Below are positions 55,601-64,000 of a stretch of 64,000 bases of DNA, piece after piece. A program made the position numbers and the translations under genes. Each line of letters begins with the position of its first letter. Positions within the stretch are counted from its first letter, which is position 1. Origin of the DNA: Euleptes europaea. Lineage: Eukaryota; Chordata; Lepidosauria; Squamata; Sphaerodactylidae. Under the pieces are notes generated by a model. It saw nothing but the letters and a program-made list of their open reading frames with translations. It did no database searches and was not told where the DNA came from. Location of the stretch: assembly GCF_029931775.1 (NCBI RefSeq), contig NC_079324.1, positions 63,619,268 through 63,683,267 of the forward strand, read 5' to 3'.

Positions 55601-58019
55601 GCTGCCAGTTCAAATTCCGAGAGGGCCTTAGGTGAGCTGTCCCTGTCTTAGTATGGAGGCTCAAAGTAATGGCCCTCCTCCAAGGGCTCTTGTAAGGATT
55701 ACTGAAAAGATGCAAAGAAGAGTAACACTGAAGGACAGTGTCTCTCAGTGTCACATGACACTGAGAGACACTGTCCTTCAGTGTTACTCCTCTGAAGATG
55801 CCGGCCACAGCTGCTGGCGAAACGTCAGGAAAGAAAATACCAAGACCACGGTTACACAGCCCGGATAACCTACGAGAACCAATGAACTCTGACCGTGAAA
55901 GCCTTCGACAATATAAGATGCAAAGAATTTGAACATGCAGTATTTTAACAGCAACTGAACCATGGTTGTAAAGAATGAAGACCATCCCTAATGCAATGTG
56001 GCTTTTCTAACATCTTACTGGAGGAATAGGTTTCCAGCTCAGTCAAGTGGCCCTGGCTGCCAGGGGCACTCAGCAAGGAATGACCACAACTGGAAACCTT
56101 CTGGCCCAGTTGTTTTCAAATGTTTCAGCTTCCCCGACACTTGTCAAAGATAACTTGCTTGCCCAGAATCCCCTTAACATTGCAGAAAAGTCTGGGGTAG
56201 TTTTCCAGGCTGGGGGCCTGTGCTGGGTTCACAGGAACTCGGAGTTCTGCAGGACCTCACTATTGCACTATATCCAACGAGGGGGGTTCCTAAGGACACC
56301 CCCCAACCCCGTGGTTGATCTTGTAGGGGAAGGGGTAGACCTTTGGAGGATCTGGCCTGCCTTTATTAAGTCTGCTAATGACCACAGCATTTACTACATT
56401 TATACCCCGTTTTTCTCCCTAATGGGGACCCAAAGCAGTTTACGACGTTCTCCTCTCTTTCATTTTATCCTTACAACAACTCTGTGAGGCTGAGCGTGTA
56501 TGACTGGCCCAAGGTCACCCAGCAAGCTTCCATGGCAGAGCAGGGATTTGAACCCGGGTCTCCCAAGTGTAGATCAACAGTCTTAACTGCTACACCTCAC
56601 TGGCAGTAAGGTGTAATGATTCGAAAGCCTCAGTTTGGCAGCGCTTCACACAACCCAACAACACTGGTTCCAAGGCTCCTGTTTTTTGCTGCAACCAACC
56701 ACCTGGCTCTCTTTCTGCGATGGATGAAGCAACCTGAGATACCAGCGGAAAAAGCAGCTCTTTTCAGAGCGCCTCCCTTGGCTGAAGAGATCCATCAGGA
56801 ATCCAACGCCCAGAGCTCTGCGCCGGCGTCCCTTATCAGGCCACAAGCAGGGCCCAACAGGCAGTTAAGAACAATACAAAGACTGCAGCCGTAAACTGGG
56901 ACCCTCCCTTAAGCTTGAGAGGCGACCTGACCTTCAAGGCAGGGTCTGCAGATGCTTCGTGAGCCTCCAAGGGGCAAGAGGGAATCCATCAATAATGCCA
57001 TTCAGGCAGCGAGGCTGGAACCTTCCACCCAGGATCTGTCAGCAGCAGCGGAAGGGAGCTCCGGTTACCAGGCCGTCTTAGGGGTGCATTTGAAAACGGG
57101 CCAGGGTTGAAGAAAACGTTTATCCCTTCTCCACGCAAATGCTGCTAACAGGCCTTGCCGGAATATTCCTGCTTGCCCCCAAAGCAGCAGCGACAGCAGC
57201 CCGGGCAGAGACGGAGGATCAGCCGTGCTTGCCCCAAGGGTGAATTATTCCCTTCATTTTAAAAGTTGCCCCCTGCTTTCCAGCCTCTCCTCTCACCTGG
57301 TGCTGCTGGCAACCCCAAAAGGTCTCCCTGGGCTCTCAGGCACGCCCTGCCAGGGGCCCTCTAGAGTCTCTAGGCCATTCCCTCTCTCCCCCCCACCCCG
57401 GCATCAAAAGGTGGGGGCCGAGGAGGGCAGCAAAAGCGTAGCCAAGGAAGGGAGCTGGTCTTTGGCTGCAGAGCGGGGCTGCAGAAGCGCTGGAGAGATT
57501 GGGGGGGGGGGCTGAAGGGGGGGGCGCGATCCCACCCAAGCGAAGGCTGAGCGTTGAGCAGGGAGGAAGCCCCGCTGCATTGGGGGGGGGGGGCGCATTC
57601 CGTCAGAGGGGCCACTAAAGCTGCTGCTGGACTGACAGCCCGGGGGTGGGGTGGGTGGGGGGCCCGGGGGCGGCTGGGGGCACCCCAAAGTGTGGGGGGG
57701 GGGCCGGCGGCGACTCTTTGGGGTGCCCCCAGCCGCCCCACTTGAAGCAAACAGGGCAGGAGTCTTCAGCTCTGGCTGGATCGGGCCCTTGAGGAGAAGA
57801 AGCGGGGCTTTCTTTCTAAAGGGAGGGAGGGAGGGAGGGCGGGACGGGGACCCCCCCCTCCACTGGGACCCCCCCCCCTCCACTGAGCCCCCCCCATCCT
57901 TCACAACATTCCCCCCCCCCCCGAGCAACTTAGCCACTTTCCGTAACTGGGTCTTTCTCCTCCCTCCCTCAGGGGTCTTCTGTCTCTCTCATCCCCCCCC
58001 CCTCGCAAGTGCTCACCAT
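46610..58019 (-). CDS. KCTD10: BTB/POZ domain-containing adaptor KCTD10, complete
   Basis: Substrate adaptor of Cullin-3 RING ubiquitin ligases; relatives TNFAIP1 and KCTD13 target RhoA, and KCTD10 is linked to RhoB turnover and PCNA. Coding exons in transcription order: 58019-58017 (ATG only), 53475-53262, 50367-50198, 49622-49536, 49287-49235, 47671-47476, 46828-46610. They total 942 nt, 313 residues plus TGA, the same length as human KCTD10 as I recall it. The BTB domain starts at [17 protein letters not shown] (about residues 29-45) and runs through [20 protein letters not shown] to about residue 135. The rest is the family's C-terminal domain, ending [10 protein letters not shown]. Frame and splice sites are intact. 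Introns hold CR1 fragments, SINEs and two Penelope-like insertions, one abutting the exon 5 donor. Transcription probably starts in the CpG island shared with UBE3B. Confidence 0.95.
46946..47420 (-). repeat. CR1 LINE 3' fragment
   Basis: Reversed tail GAATCATAGAGTAGGAAAGG and about 470 bp of 3' sequence. Oriented like KCTD10 and lying in its intron 6. Confidence 0.85.
47941..48126. repeat. Inverted pair of a retroelement tail (second family)
   Basis: Left part (GAGTCCAGTAATACCTTAGA, then AAGCTTTCAAG) is a diverged complement of the right part (CTCTCGAAAGCTTACACCC and on). The parts meet at CTGATGA (48006-48012). Lies in KCTD10 intron 5. Related to 16461-16660. Confidence 0.55.
48515..48813 (-). 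repeat. tRNA-derived SINE, full length
   Basis: Reversed copy from GGTGACTTTCTCTACCACTT to CTCTTAACCACTACACCACA, the complement of the tRNA-like head. Followed at about 48830-48955 by a duplicated remnant (GAACCTGGGTCTGCCAGATC twice). Confidence 0.8.
49019..49217. repeat. Penelope-like insertion with perfect palindrome at a KCTD10 donor
   Basis: Perfect inverted repeat: arms 49020-49098 and 49112-49190 (79 bp each) with a 13-nt centre, then the family's 3' end (TGAAAGCCTTCGAC). A 15-bp target duplication ACAAAAAAAGCTTTT lies at 49004-49018 and 49218-49232. The second copy touches the KCTD10 exon 5 donor at 49233-49234. Same family as 15340 and 55720. Confidence 0.75.
49663..49862 (-). mobile_element. 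Diverged GTTGCCAAC-type repeat
   Basis: Has GGAAATTTGGGGGGTAGAG, CTCCAGGGGAACTGATCGC and CACCTGGAGGTTGG, modules of the family. In KCTD10 intron 3. Confidence 0.5.
50775..50970 (-). repeat. 5S-rRNA-derived SINE
   Basis: Same family as at 31361, ending CTGATGAGATCGGGCTAGCC, the reversed 5S part. In KCTD10 intron 2. Confidence 0.85.
50971..52467. other. KCTD10 intron 2 sequence without recognised features
   Basis: No coding segment with splice sites and no clear member of the repeat families listed. 51000-51360 may be an old, unidentified repeat. Confidence 0.45.
52468..52660. repeat. Two-part unclassified repeat, second half inverted relative to 2291
   Basis: 52468-52541 matches 2417-2490 in the same direction; 52542-52660 matches the complement of 2291-2404. 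One half is therefore inverted in one of the copies. Confidence 0.6.
52665..53142 (+). repeat. CR1 LINE 3' fragment
   Basis: Sense-oriented, with GGATATGGACAGAATGGAGG, GGCTGGATATTAGGAAAACT and the tail CCCTTCCAATTCTAGGATTC. In KCTD10 intron 2, opposite to the gene. Confidence 0.85.
53146..53220 (-). repeat. tRNA-Ala-derived SINE head
   Basis: Only the tRNA-like part remains, ending CCGCCGAGCTACAGTCCCTC on the plus strand. It ends 41 bp before the KCTD10 exon 2 donor. Confidence 0.7.
53476..55707. other. KCTD10 intron 1, distal part
   Basis: No coding segment recognised. Poly-C near 54937-54948. About 54060-54310 may be an old LINE or SINE end (TGAGCCGCCCCCAAGCC-type), not classified. Confidence 0.45.
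55720..55915. repeat. Penelope-like insertion with inverted 5' copy
   Basis: Perfect 34-bp arms (55720-55753 and 55756-55789) with a 2-nt centre, followed by the family's sense 3' part through GCCTTCGACAATAT. A 12-bp target duplication AGATGCAAAGAA lies at 55708-55719 and 55916-55927. In KCTD10 intron 1. Confidence 0.7.
56391..56605 (-). repeat. tRNA-derived SINE (GCCAGCGTGGTGTAGTGG family)
   Basis: Reversed copy with TTCTCCCTAATGGGGACCCA near the start, the CCCAAGGTCACCCAGCAAGC module, and a degenerate tRNA-like end. Confidence 0.75.
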
Positions 58020-58960
58020 GAAAAGCCCGCGCGAGGCCTCCCCCCTCAGCGAAGGATCCGACTAGGAAGGGCGCGGGAGGGAGGAGGAAGAGAGCGAGGC
58101 ATGACGAGGGAGGGGGGCGGGGACGGAGAGGCGTCCCCCCCCCTCAAGCGCCGCCCCACTTCCTCGCCCCCCTTTGCCTTTCCGGCCGGAACAGAAAGGA
58201 AGCGGAACCCGAAACGACCCGGCGTTTCCGGCCGGAGCGCTATGAACGAAGGACGCTCCGTCGTCCACAGGCGCAGTGGGACCGGGCATGTTAAAGGGAG
58301 CGCTCTCAATTGCATTTTTGACAGTAAAGATAAAGCTGTGTCTTTTTTAAAAAAAAAATTTTTTGCCTCTGTATAGTTGGCGGACCGCTCCTCAGCTACC
58401 ATAGTAAGCGACTTCCGGTGTGTTGTCGGAGAGCGGAAGTGCCTCTCTTTCCCCTTGACTCTATGCCTCCTGAGCGCCGCCGGGGAAGGCAGGCGGGCGG
58501 GCCGACGGTTGTGGCTGTTGAGGCAAGTGGGGGAGGGGTGGGGTGGGAGGATGGGGGGAGGGTCTCCGGCCCTTGCCCCTGTTGAGCGCCTGCGAGCGGC
58601 CCACAGGTGCCCCGCACGCCTGGCCCCTAGCAACAGCCCCGCGAGGTCGGCCAGTCTCCATAGCCCCACGGGACAGAGAGGGAGGAGGAGAGCCTCTTGG
58701 CCCCCAGGCCTCCCCAACCCAACCCCCGTGCAAAGCGCGACTGGGGAGGCTGGCCGGGCAGAGCCGAACGGGCGGAGGAGGCGCGCCTGTGCCGCCCAAG
58801 GTCAGCTGCTTGCCCCGGCCGAAATCCCCTCTCCCCCGGGGTTCTTCAAGGCTCCCCGAGGTGTGCTTTGGCCTGCGAGGGAGAGCCCGCTCCGGCGGCC
58901 GGCTGCCCACTGAGACCCTCCAGGGCAGCTGGCTGGAGCATCCCCTTCCCCCCCCCCCCA
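57400..58960. promoter_or_regulatory. CpG-island bidirectional promoter of KCTD10 and UBE3B
   Basis: GC-rich, CpG-dense stretch around the KCTD10 ATG-only exon (58017-58019, minus) and the presumed UBE3B first exon near 58520 (plus). It contains GC boxes (GGGGGCGGGGAC near 58112), paired ETS-type sites at 58411-58440 and long G- and C-runs (57490-57720, 57845-57925) able to form quadruplexes. The two genes share this region head-to-head, as in human. Confidence 0.75.
58411..58440. promoter_or_regulatory. Inverted pair of ETS/GABP-type sites
   Basis: ACTTCCGG at 58411-58418 and GCGGAAGT at 58433-58440 are opposite-facing matches to the CCGGAAGT core, 14 bp apart, typical of TATA-less housekeeping promoters. 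About 80-110 bp before the presumed UBE3B first-exon donor. Confidence 0.5.
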
Positions 58961-60204
58961 AAGGAGCATTCTTTGGTGCCTGTGAGCTGCGTGGAGAGCC
59001 ATGTTTTTGGATGAAACGCAGGAGAAAACATCAGGCACTTAGCGTAGAATGTTTCTAAACAAAGGGGGAGGTGGTGGGGCGGCCGGCCGGTTCCTGGGGG
59101 CCGGGCTCCTTCTGGCTGCTGGGATCCTTGCCCAGGAGGCTGCCCTGGGAGGCCCTGGGGAGATGACCGCTCAGGATTCCACCGCGCACCCTAGTTGGGC
59201 CGGGCCACATTACGTGCGCGCTCCCGCCTCGTACAAGTTGCAAACCTATTCCTGGATCACAGGAGCTCCAGGAGAGAAACAAGTAGACCATGCAAGGCTG
59301 AAGTCAATCCAGATAAGACAAGGCAGATGACGCAGTGGTCTAGGTTTACCAGAAACAGCTGGGTGGGGGTTGTTGTTTGGTTTTTGTCATACCTGGTGAA
59401 TTGTCCCAATTTTGGTTTTTGGGGGATGCCTTAACTTATTTTTTGGGTTAATGAGAATTGATAGAGTTCATGCTCCTCCAGTTACTGCTTGCTCCCCCCA
59501 CCCCCAATCCTCTTCTCTCGGGACCCTGACGTCTGCTCGTTGTGGCCCTCCCAGGGTTGGGAACAAGCTTCTTTGTGTCTGGAATCCAGTTGCTGCCCTC
59601 TTTCCAGCTCTGAGCAGGGGAGCGATTGGGCAGCGCTTGGGCCAAGGGCGTGATTTGGTGTTCTTGCACTGCATTTCTGAGCTCTTCTGCTCCTCATCCT
59701 TTCTCATTTACTATCTGCTGCATCTTTGGGTCAGTGCGTACAGCTTAGAAAAGGAGCAGCCTGGAAAGCCATTAAGGAGTGCAGCCTCAGGCCCCTGGCA
59801 ATTAATTTGGTTCTCTTTCTGCAGTGAGAAAAGGAGGCATTTGTAGAAGGTGAATTCAGAGTGAGGGCGAACCATGTTTGTCTGCAGGTGACCACTGGGT
59901 CCTTCCACTGTAAAAAGCACATCCTTGGGGTGAGTAGTTTTTAAAAAAACGAGAATACAGGATTTGATGTAGCTTTTCCTTTTGAAGATTTCCTTACATC
60001 AGATAGTGGAGTACCACATGGTTGTCATCCTGGCTTAGCCTTGCACAGAATTCTACAAAGTTATTATGGCCCGCATAAATGCTTCAGAGCCCCCCTCTCC
60101 ATGTGCATATCAGTTTGTGCATGTCATCACCTGGAGGGAATTCTTGCTCTCCACTGGTGAGTGTGCAGGCGCCTTCCAGTTTGCGGGAGAACCACTGGGG
60201 GTGG
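58961..60204. other. UBE3B intron 1, proximal part
   Basis: No coding segment or clear repeat recognised. Confidence 0.45.
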
Positions 60205-60418
60205 GGGCATGGCTCAGTGGTAGAGCCTCTGCTTGGCATGCAGAAGGTCCCAAGTTCAATCCCCAGCATCTCCAGTTAAAGGGACTAGGCAAGTAGGTGA
60301 TGTGAAAGACCTCTGCCTGAGACCCCAGAGAGCTGCTGCCGGTCTGAGTAGATAGTACTGACTTTGATGGACCAAGGGTCTGATTCAGCATAAGGCAGCT
60401 TCATGTGTTCATGTGTAT
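60205..60418 (+). repeat. tRNA-Ala-derived SINE, full length
   Basis: Starts GGCATGGCTCAGTGGTAGAG, has a good B box (GGTCCCAAGTTCAATCCCC) and ends CAGCTTCATGTGTTCATGTG. The best preserved copy in the window. Confidence 0.88.
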
Positions 60419-60939
60419 TAAGCCATCTGTGTGGACTGAAGGGGTCCCAGATCCATGTCAGGGTGCTCCTCCCCATACAACAAGCATTCAAGTGATCGGG
60501 GAACTCTGCTGGCTTCCTGAATGCTGTGGGCTTGAGTCTCTCATGGCCTGCTGCCAGATGGCCTTACCTGGTCCATCCAGATTGTCTAGAGCAGTCTAAT
60601 GCAATTGGCAGCAGTCCTGGTTCTTCTGGCACATGTTATTTTCTTTAATCCGCTCTTCTTTAAAAATGCATAGCTGAAAGTGAATGGGGTCCCAGCTCCA
60701 ATAGAAGCATGAAAGGGAAGGGGCTGGGAGGGATCCAGGAAGGAAAGGAGAGCAGTTCAATTTATTTAAAAGAAGGGCTGTATTGTGGCTTGCTGGAAGA
60801 CGGGCAGCGGAAGAGGCTGTCGAGCAGATTTGGAGGGTTCCCTTTCCACACTGTAGTTTTCCTGGAGTGTCTCCCACCCCTTAGTGACCTCTTTTCCCTC
60901 CCCCTTATTGTATTGTTCCATTGACAGAAGTCTGCAAAC

Positions 60940-63900
60940 ATGTTCAGCGCCTCCCAGTTATCCAAGGCTCAGTTCCTCGATAAAGCACGCCAGGCTCGTG
61001 AGGAGCGGCGTGAGATGAAGGAGCGGGACCAGGCTGCTGTGCAGATCCAGGCCCTGGTCCGGAGGTTTCTGTGCCGCTGCCGGCTGCAGCGGGAGATCAG
61101 GTATGGGATGATGATAAGCATGTGGTGGCAGTGTGGATGGGTGGCTGCTCAGTGGAACTGAGGCCCTCTGGCCAGTGGGTTGGCTCTGGGATTTTGGGGG
61201 TGCAGACCCAAGGCCCTCCTTAACGAGGTCAGTTTAAGCAGGCTGTCCTCTTGGGCTGCCATGGGCCTCCTTGGCTGATGTGTGGAGGATGAGAATGGCA
61301 GGTGCTGTTGGGGCACTGGTCCCTGGGCGCATCTTGGGACTAGAGCTGTGTCGGGCCAGGAAATGGAAGGGACTTTTTTTCACTTTTCTCCCTGGGCATT
61401 CACTTCTCTTCTTGAGGTTCTGGAAAATTCCCAGCCTTGCTACCCTCTGGTGCCAGCTGGGAATCTTGAGCCAGCTTTTTGTGATTTCCTTCCTTCTCCA
61501 GGAGAGAGGTGGATAATTTCTTGGAAGCCAATGGCCCTGGGCCTGGCAAAAGAACAGCCCTCTCCATCTTCAGGACTTCCCGGAAGCTGCTCTTTGTGTT
61601 CACCTTCCAAAACGACAAAGAGGTATGGCTCTTTCTAAGCTGCCTGATCACGTGCTGCATTTTCTCTTGTCGTCTGTGCTTGAGCAGCGTCTCCGGGAGG
61701 GTGACAGAGGCCCTGGACCCAGGAGTGGGGAGCTGAGCAGAGGCAAGAGGAGGAGCAGTTGCAGTTGTAAATAAACTCCCCAGCCTGTGTGCAGGAGCAT
61801 ACGTGTATTCCCTGAGGGAGCTGTTAGATTGCTGTGAGGAATCAACTGAACCCTGTAGCTACATCCACCGAGGAGCCTGCCATGGCATCTCTGTGCAAGG
61901 CGCTGCTCCCAGTGTTGTCAGTTGACGGCCGTCCTTCTTTGGGAGCAATGGCCAGTTCTATTTGGGAGGGTTGAGAGAGGGCAGCAGAATTGTCCATCCT
62001 TGTAAGGGGACTCCCTGTTGCATCTCTGATGGAATCACTGTCCTGGGTTTGTCTGTTGTTGGGAGGTATGCCCGGATCACTGACTCATGCAGACACAAAA
62101 GAAGAAGAGGAGTTGGTTTTTATATGCCGACTTTCTCTACCACTTAAGGCAGAATCAAACTGGCTTACAATCACCTTCCCCTCCCCACAACAGACATCAT
62201 GTGAGGTAGGTGGGGCTGAGAGAGCTGTGACTAGCTCAAGGTCACCCAGCTGGCTTCATGTGGTGGGGTGGGGAAACCAACCCGGTTCACCAGATTCGCT
62301 TCCGCCGCTCATGTGGAGGAGTGGGGAATCAAACCCGCTCCTCCAGATTAAGAGTCCACCGCTCCAAATCACCACTCTTAACCACTGAACTACGCTGGAG
62401 GTAGAATCCTCTTCAAGAGAGTAAGAGCACAGTGTGCCTCCTATTCTAATGCAGGTACACCATGTTCTTGGCTTCCAGAAGCTTGGAGCACACGGCTTGA
62501 CTTGATGCCCTGGGGTCAGGGTGACAAAGTTATAGCCATTCCATCATGGATTCTCCCCCCCCCCCCCTTTTGTTGCAGAGATTTGAAAAGCTGTGTCGAT
62601 GTATACTGAACAGTATGGATGCTGAGAATGAGGCTAAGGTGAGCCAACTGGTTTGCACAGTGGAAGTGTGAACTGAGGTTTGTGTGTGAGCTTTTATATA
62701 AGTTGCATTCTTCCCTTGACAGAAGACCAGAGGAGGTGGCGAAACGCTTATATCCCACAAGGATGCGTTTAAGTATTATATGCTGTCATAGTGAAAAACT
62801 CAGCTGTAGGGCATAAACCCCAGAAAATGATATGGTTGTGTGCAGACTCCATGAGAGCCAAGGTGGCAGGACGGGGAGAGGGTTACCTGGGAGTTGGGAT
62901 GGGGTAAAAATGCAACCATGGCCTGGGCTTTTACCGAGAAGATGCAAAGTGGATTTTAGAATAGCAGCTTGACCTTTTGCAGCCCAGGTTCAGCATCTCG
63001 TGTTGGTCGGGTTGCCGGATCGCCCTGCTGCAGTGGCCCCACCCCCCACTGCCTTGGCTGCCAGTTCCCACAGCGCTTCTCAGAAGTCCCTGCTTGATCC
63101 CCCTGCATTTCATGTGGGTGTAGCATTTCGCCCCTTTCCCTGCAGCCGCCCACCTCTGGAGCCTCTCTGCCCTTGCTCTGGTGAACTTTCCATTCCTTAG
63201 CTTGATCCTGCATGGTTCTGCCTTCCAAAGGGAGGAGCAGTGAGGTTCAAACCCTGTTGATCCCTCTGCCTCCTTCCGGAAGCTGGGCTGTGACTGTCTG
63301 GCTGCTCTCTGCTTTGCTGCCTGAGAAGGTGAATGGCCCACAGACATTCCACTGGCTTGTCCCATCTGAGCTGTGATGAAGGGGGAGCTCCACCCCCCCC
63401 CCAGCAGTTCTCACCATCTCCTCCTGGTTTTTGGCCCCCAGGTGTGGTATGTGTCGCTAGCACTTTCGAAGGAGCTCACCCTCTTGTGGATCAAGCAGGT
63501 CAAGGATATTCTGTGGCTTTGCTGTGAATATCTCAAGCAGCTCAAGGTAAAAGGGATTAGTTTCTCCCCTCTTTGTGTATGCTTTTCTGGGACTTGGTTT
63601 CCACCTTTCATTCCATATCACTGGTGGTTTTTTCCCCCAGCCTGACATCTTGCAAGATTCCAAGCTGGTGAACTTGCACCTCACAATGTTGGTGACCTTT
63701 ACAGACACCTCCACGTGGAAGATCCTGCGGGGGAAAGGTGTGTGGGTGAGGGTCCTATCTAGAAGCTTCCATTTTCTAGCAGTTGTTTCAAGGCCCTCTT
63801 GCCCATTTCTCCAGGGAAAGTGAGGCTTCCGTGTACCCTTGCCTCCTAGAGAAAGCTGTTCCTCAGTCTGTACTGCATGCGTAAAACATCAAAAATGCAA

Positions 63901-64000
63901 CCATGTAGTGCCTTTTGTTAGGTTGACTGTTGTATTTGTAATTTTCCTGCAGCAAAGCATGCCTTGCTATCCTTTCTGGAGAGAATCTGCAGCATGTAGC
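60940..64000 (+). CDS. UBE3B: Ubiquitin-protein ligase E3B, 5' part only
   Basis: N-terminal portion of a HECT-type E3 ubiquitin ligase; the catalytic HECT domain lies beyond the window. Coding exons: 60940-61100, 61502-61622, 62579-62638, 63442-63546, 63641-63737, plus a tentative start of a sixth at 63982. Residues 1-181 are covered. The ATG is chosen because [20 protein letters not shown] matches the start of UBE3B (human [20 protein letters not shown]). An IQ motif, [20 protein letters not shown], sits at about residues 32-51; in UBE3B it is reported to bind calmodulin. Later exons match well, e.g. [18 protein letters not shown]. The exon with the ATG starts at 60928 after a TTGACAG acceptor, so the first exon is noncoding and lies upstream, probably near 58520. 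Confidence 0.93.
62101..62399 (-). repeat. tRNA-derived SINE, full length
   Basis: Reversed copy from AGAGGAGTTGGTTTTTATAT to CTTAACCACTGAACTACGCT, same family as at 48515. In the UBE3B intron before the exon at 62579. Confidence 0.8.
63982..64000 (+). CDS. UBE3B: Tentative start of UBE3B sixth coding exon, cut by the window end
   Basis: After the donor at 63738 the next codons should resemble GESLRPAM. An acceptor-like CTTTCTGGAG before 63982 leaves ENLQHV in phase, similar to that stretch but one glycine short. A stronger-looking acceptor at 63951-63954 region would give an early stop in the same phase. The placement needs the sequence to the right. Confidence 0.4.

Noticed and set aside
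57404-58961. Several long overlapping open frames on both strands of the CpG island
   Set aside because: Proline-, glycine- and arginine-rich frames arise from GC-rich sequence with few stops; they overlap the KCTD10 start exon and the promoter and show no family match.
63955-64000. UBE3B exon starting right after the strong CTGCAG acceptor at 63954
   Set aside because: In the phase left by the previous exon it runs into a stop after 15 codons and does not resemble UBE3B; the later start at 63982 fits better, though weakly.

Overview
The window is vertebrate nuclear DNA, most likely from a squamate reptile (a lizard, possibly a gecko). The coding exons are small, separated by GT-AG introns and cover only a few percent of the sequence. 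The repeats fit a squamate: CR1 and L2 LINE fragments, a tRNA-Ala-derived SINE, a second tRNA-derived SINE, a 5S-rRNA-derived SINE, a Sauria-type SINE, short hAT-like elements, Penelope-like retroelement tails and a DIRS-type retrotransposon. Species and repeat names are from memory; no database was searched.

Three host genes are present in the order MYO1H (+), KCTD10 (-), UBE3B (+), which is the order known from human 12q24.11. MYO1H is complete: 31 coding exons from 7848 to 41860 can be joined without a frame break into a 1022-residue class I myosin. KCTD10 is complete on the minus strand from 58019 down to 46610: 7 coding exons, 313 residues, the first exon contributing only the ATG. UBE3B starts at 60940 and runs off the right edge; its first five coding exons are clear and a sixth is tentative.

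Layout: 1-7847 is repeat-rich upstream sequence without a recognised host gene, but it holds a hAT transposon (5181-6060, perfect 8-bp target duplication) that carries a decayed copy of the first exon of P3H4 (SC65). 7848-41860 is MYO1H, whose intron 28 holds a nearly whole DIRS element (32097-37819) ending 86 bp before the next exon. 41861-46609 lies between the convergent 3' ends of MYO1H and KCTD10; its almost repeat-free right part probably is the KCTD10 3' UTR. 46610-58019 is KCTD10. About 57400-58960 is a GC-rich CpG-island promoter shared head-to-head by KCTD10 and UBE3B.

The three genes act in separate processes: MYO1H is an actin motor that binds membranes, KCTD10 is a BTB adaptor for Cullin-3 ubiquitin ligases, and UBE3B is a HECT ubiquitin ligase. 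Only KCTD10 and UBE3B share visible regulatory sequence. The observations most worth a second look are the hAT-captured P3H4 exon, a perfect 79-bp-arm palindrome inserted at the very start of a KCTD10 intron, the DIRS element with its internal complementary region, and repeated hammerhead-like cores in the Penelope-like repeats.
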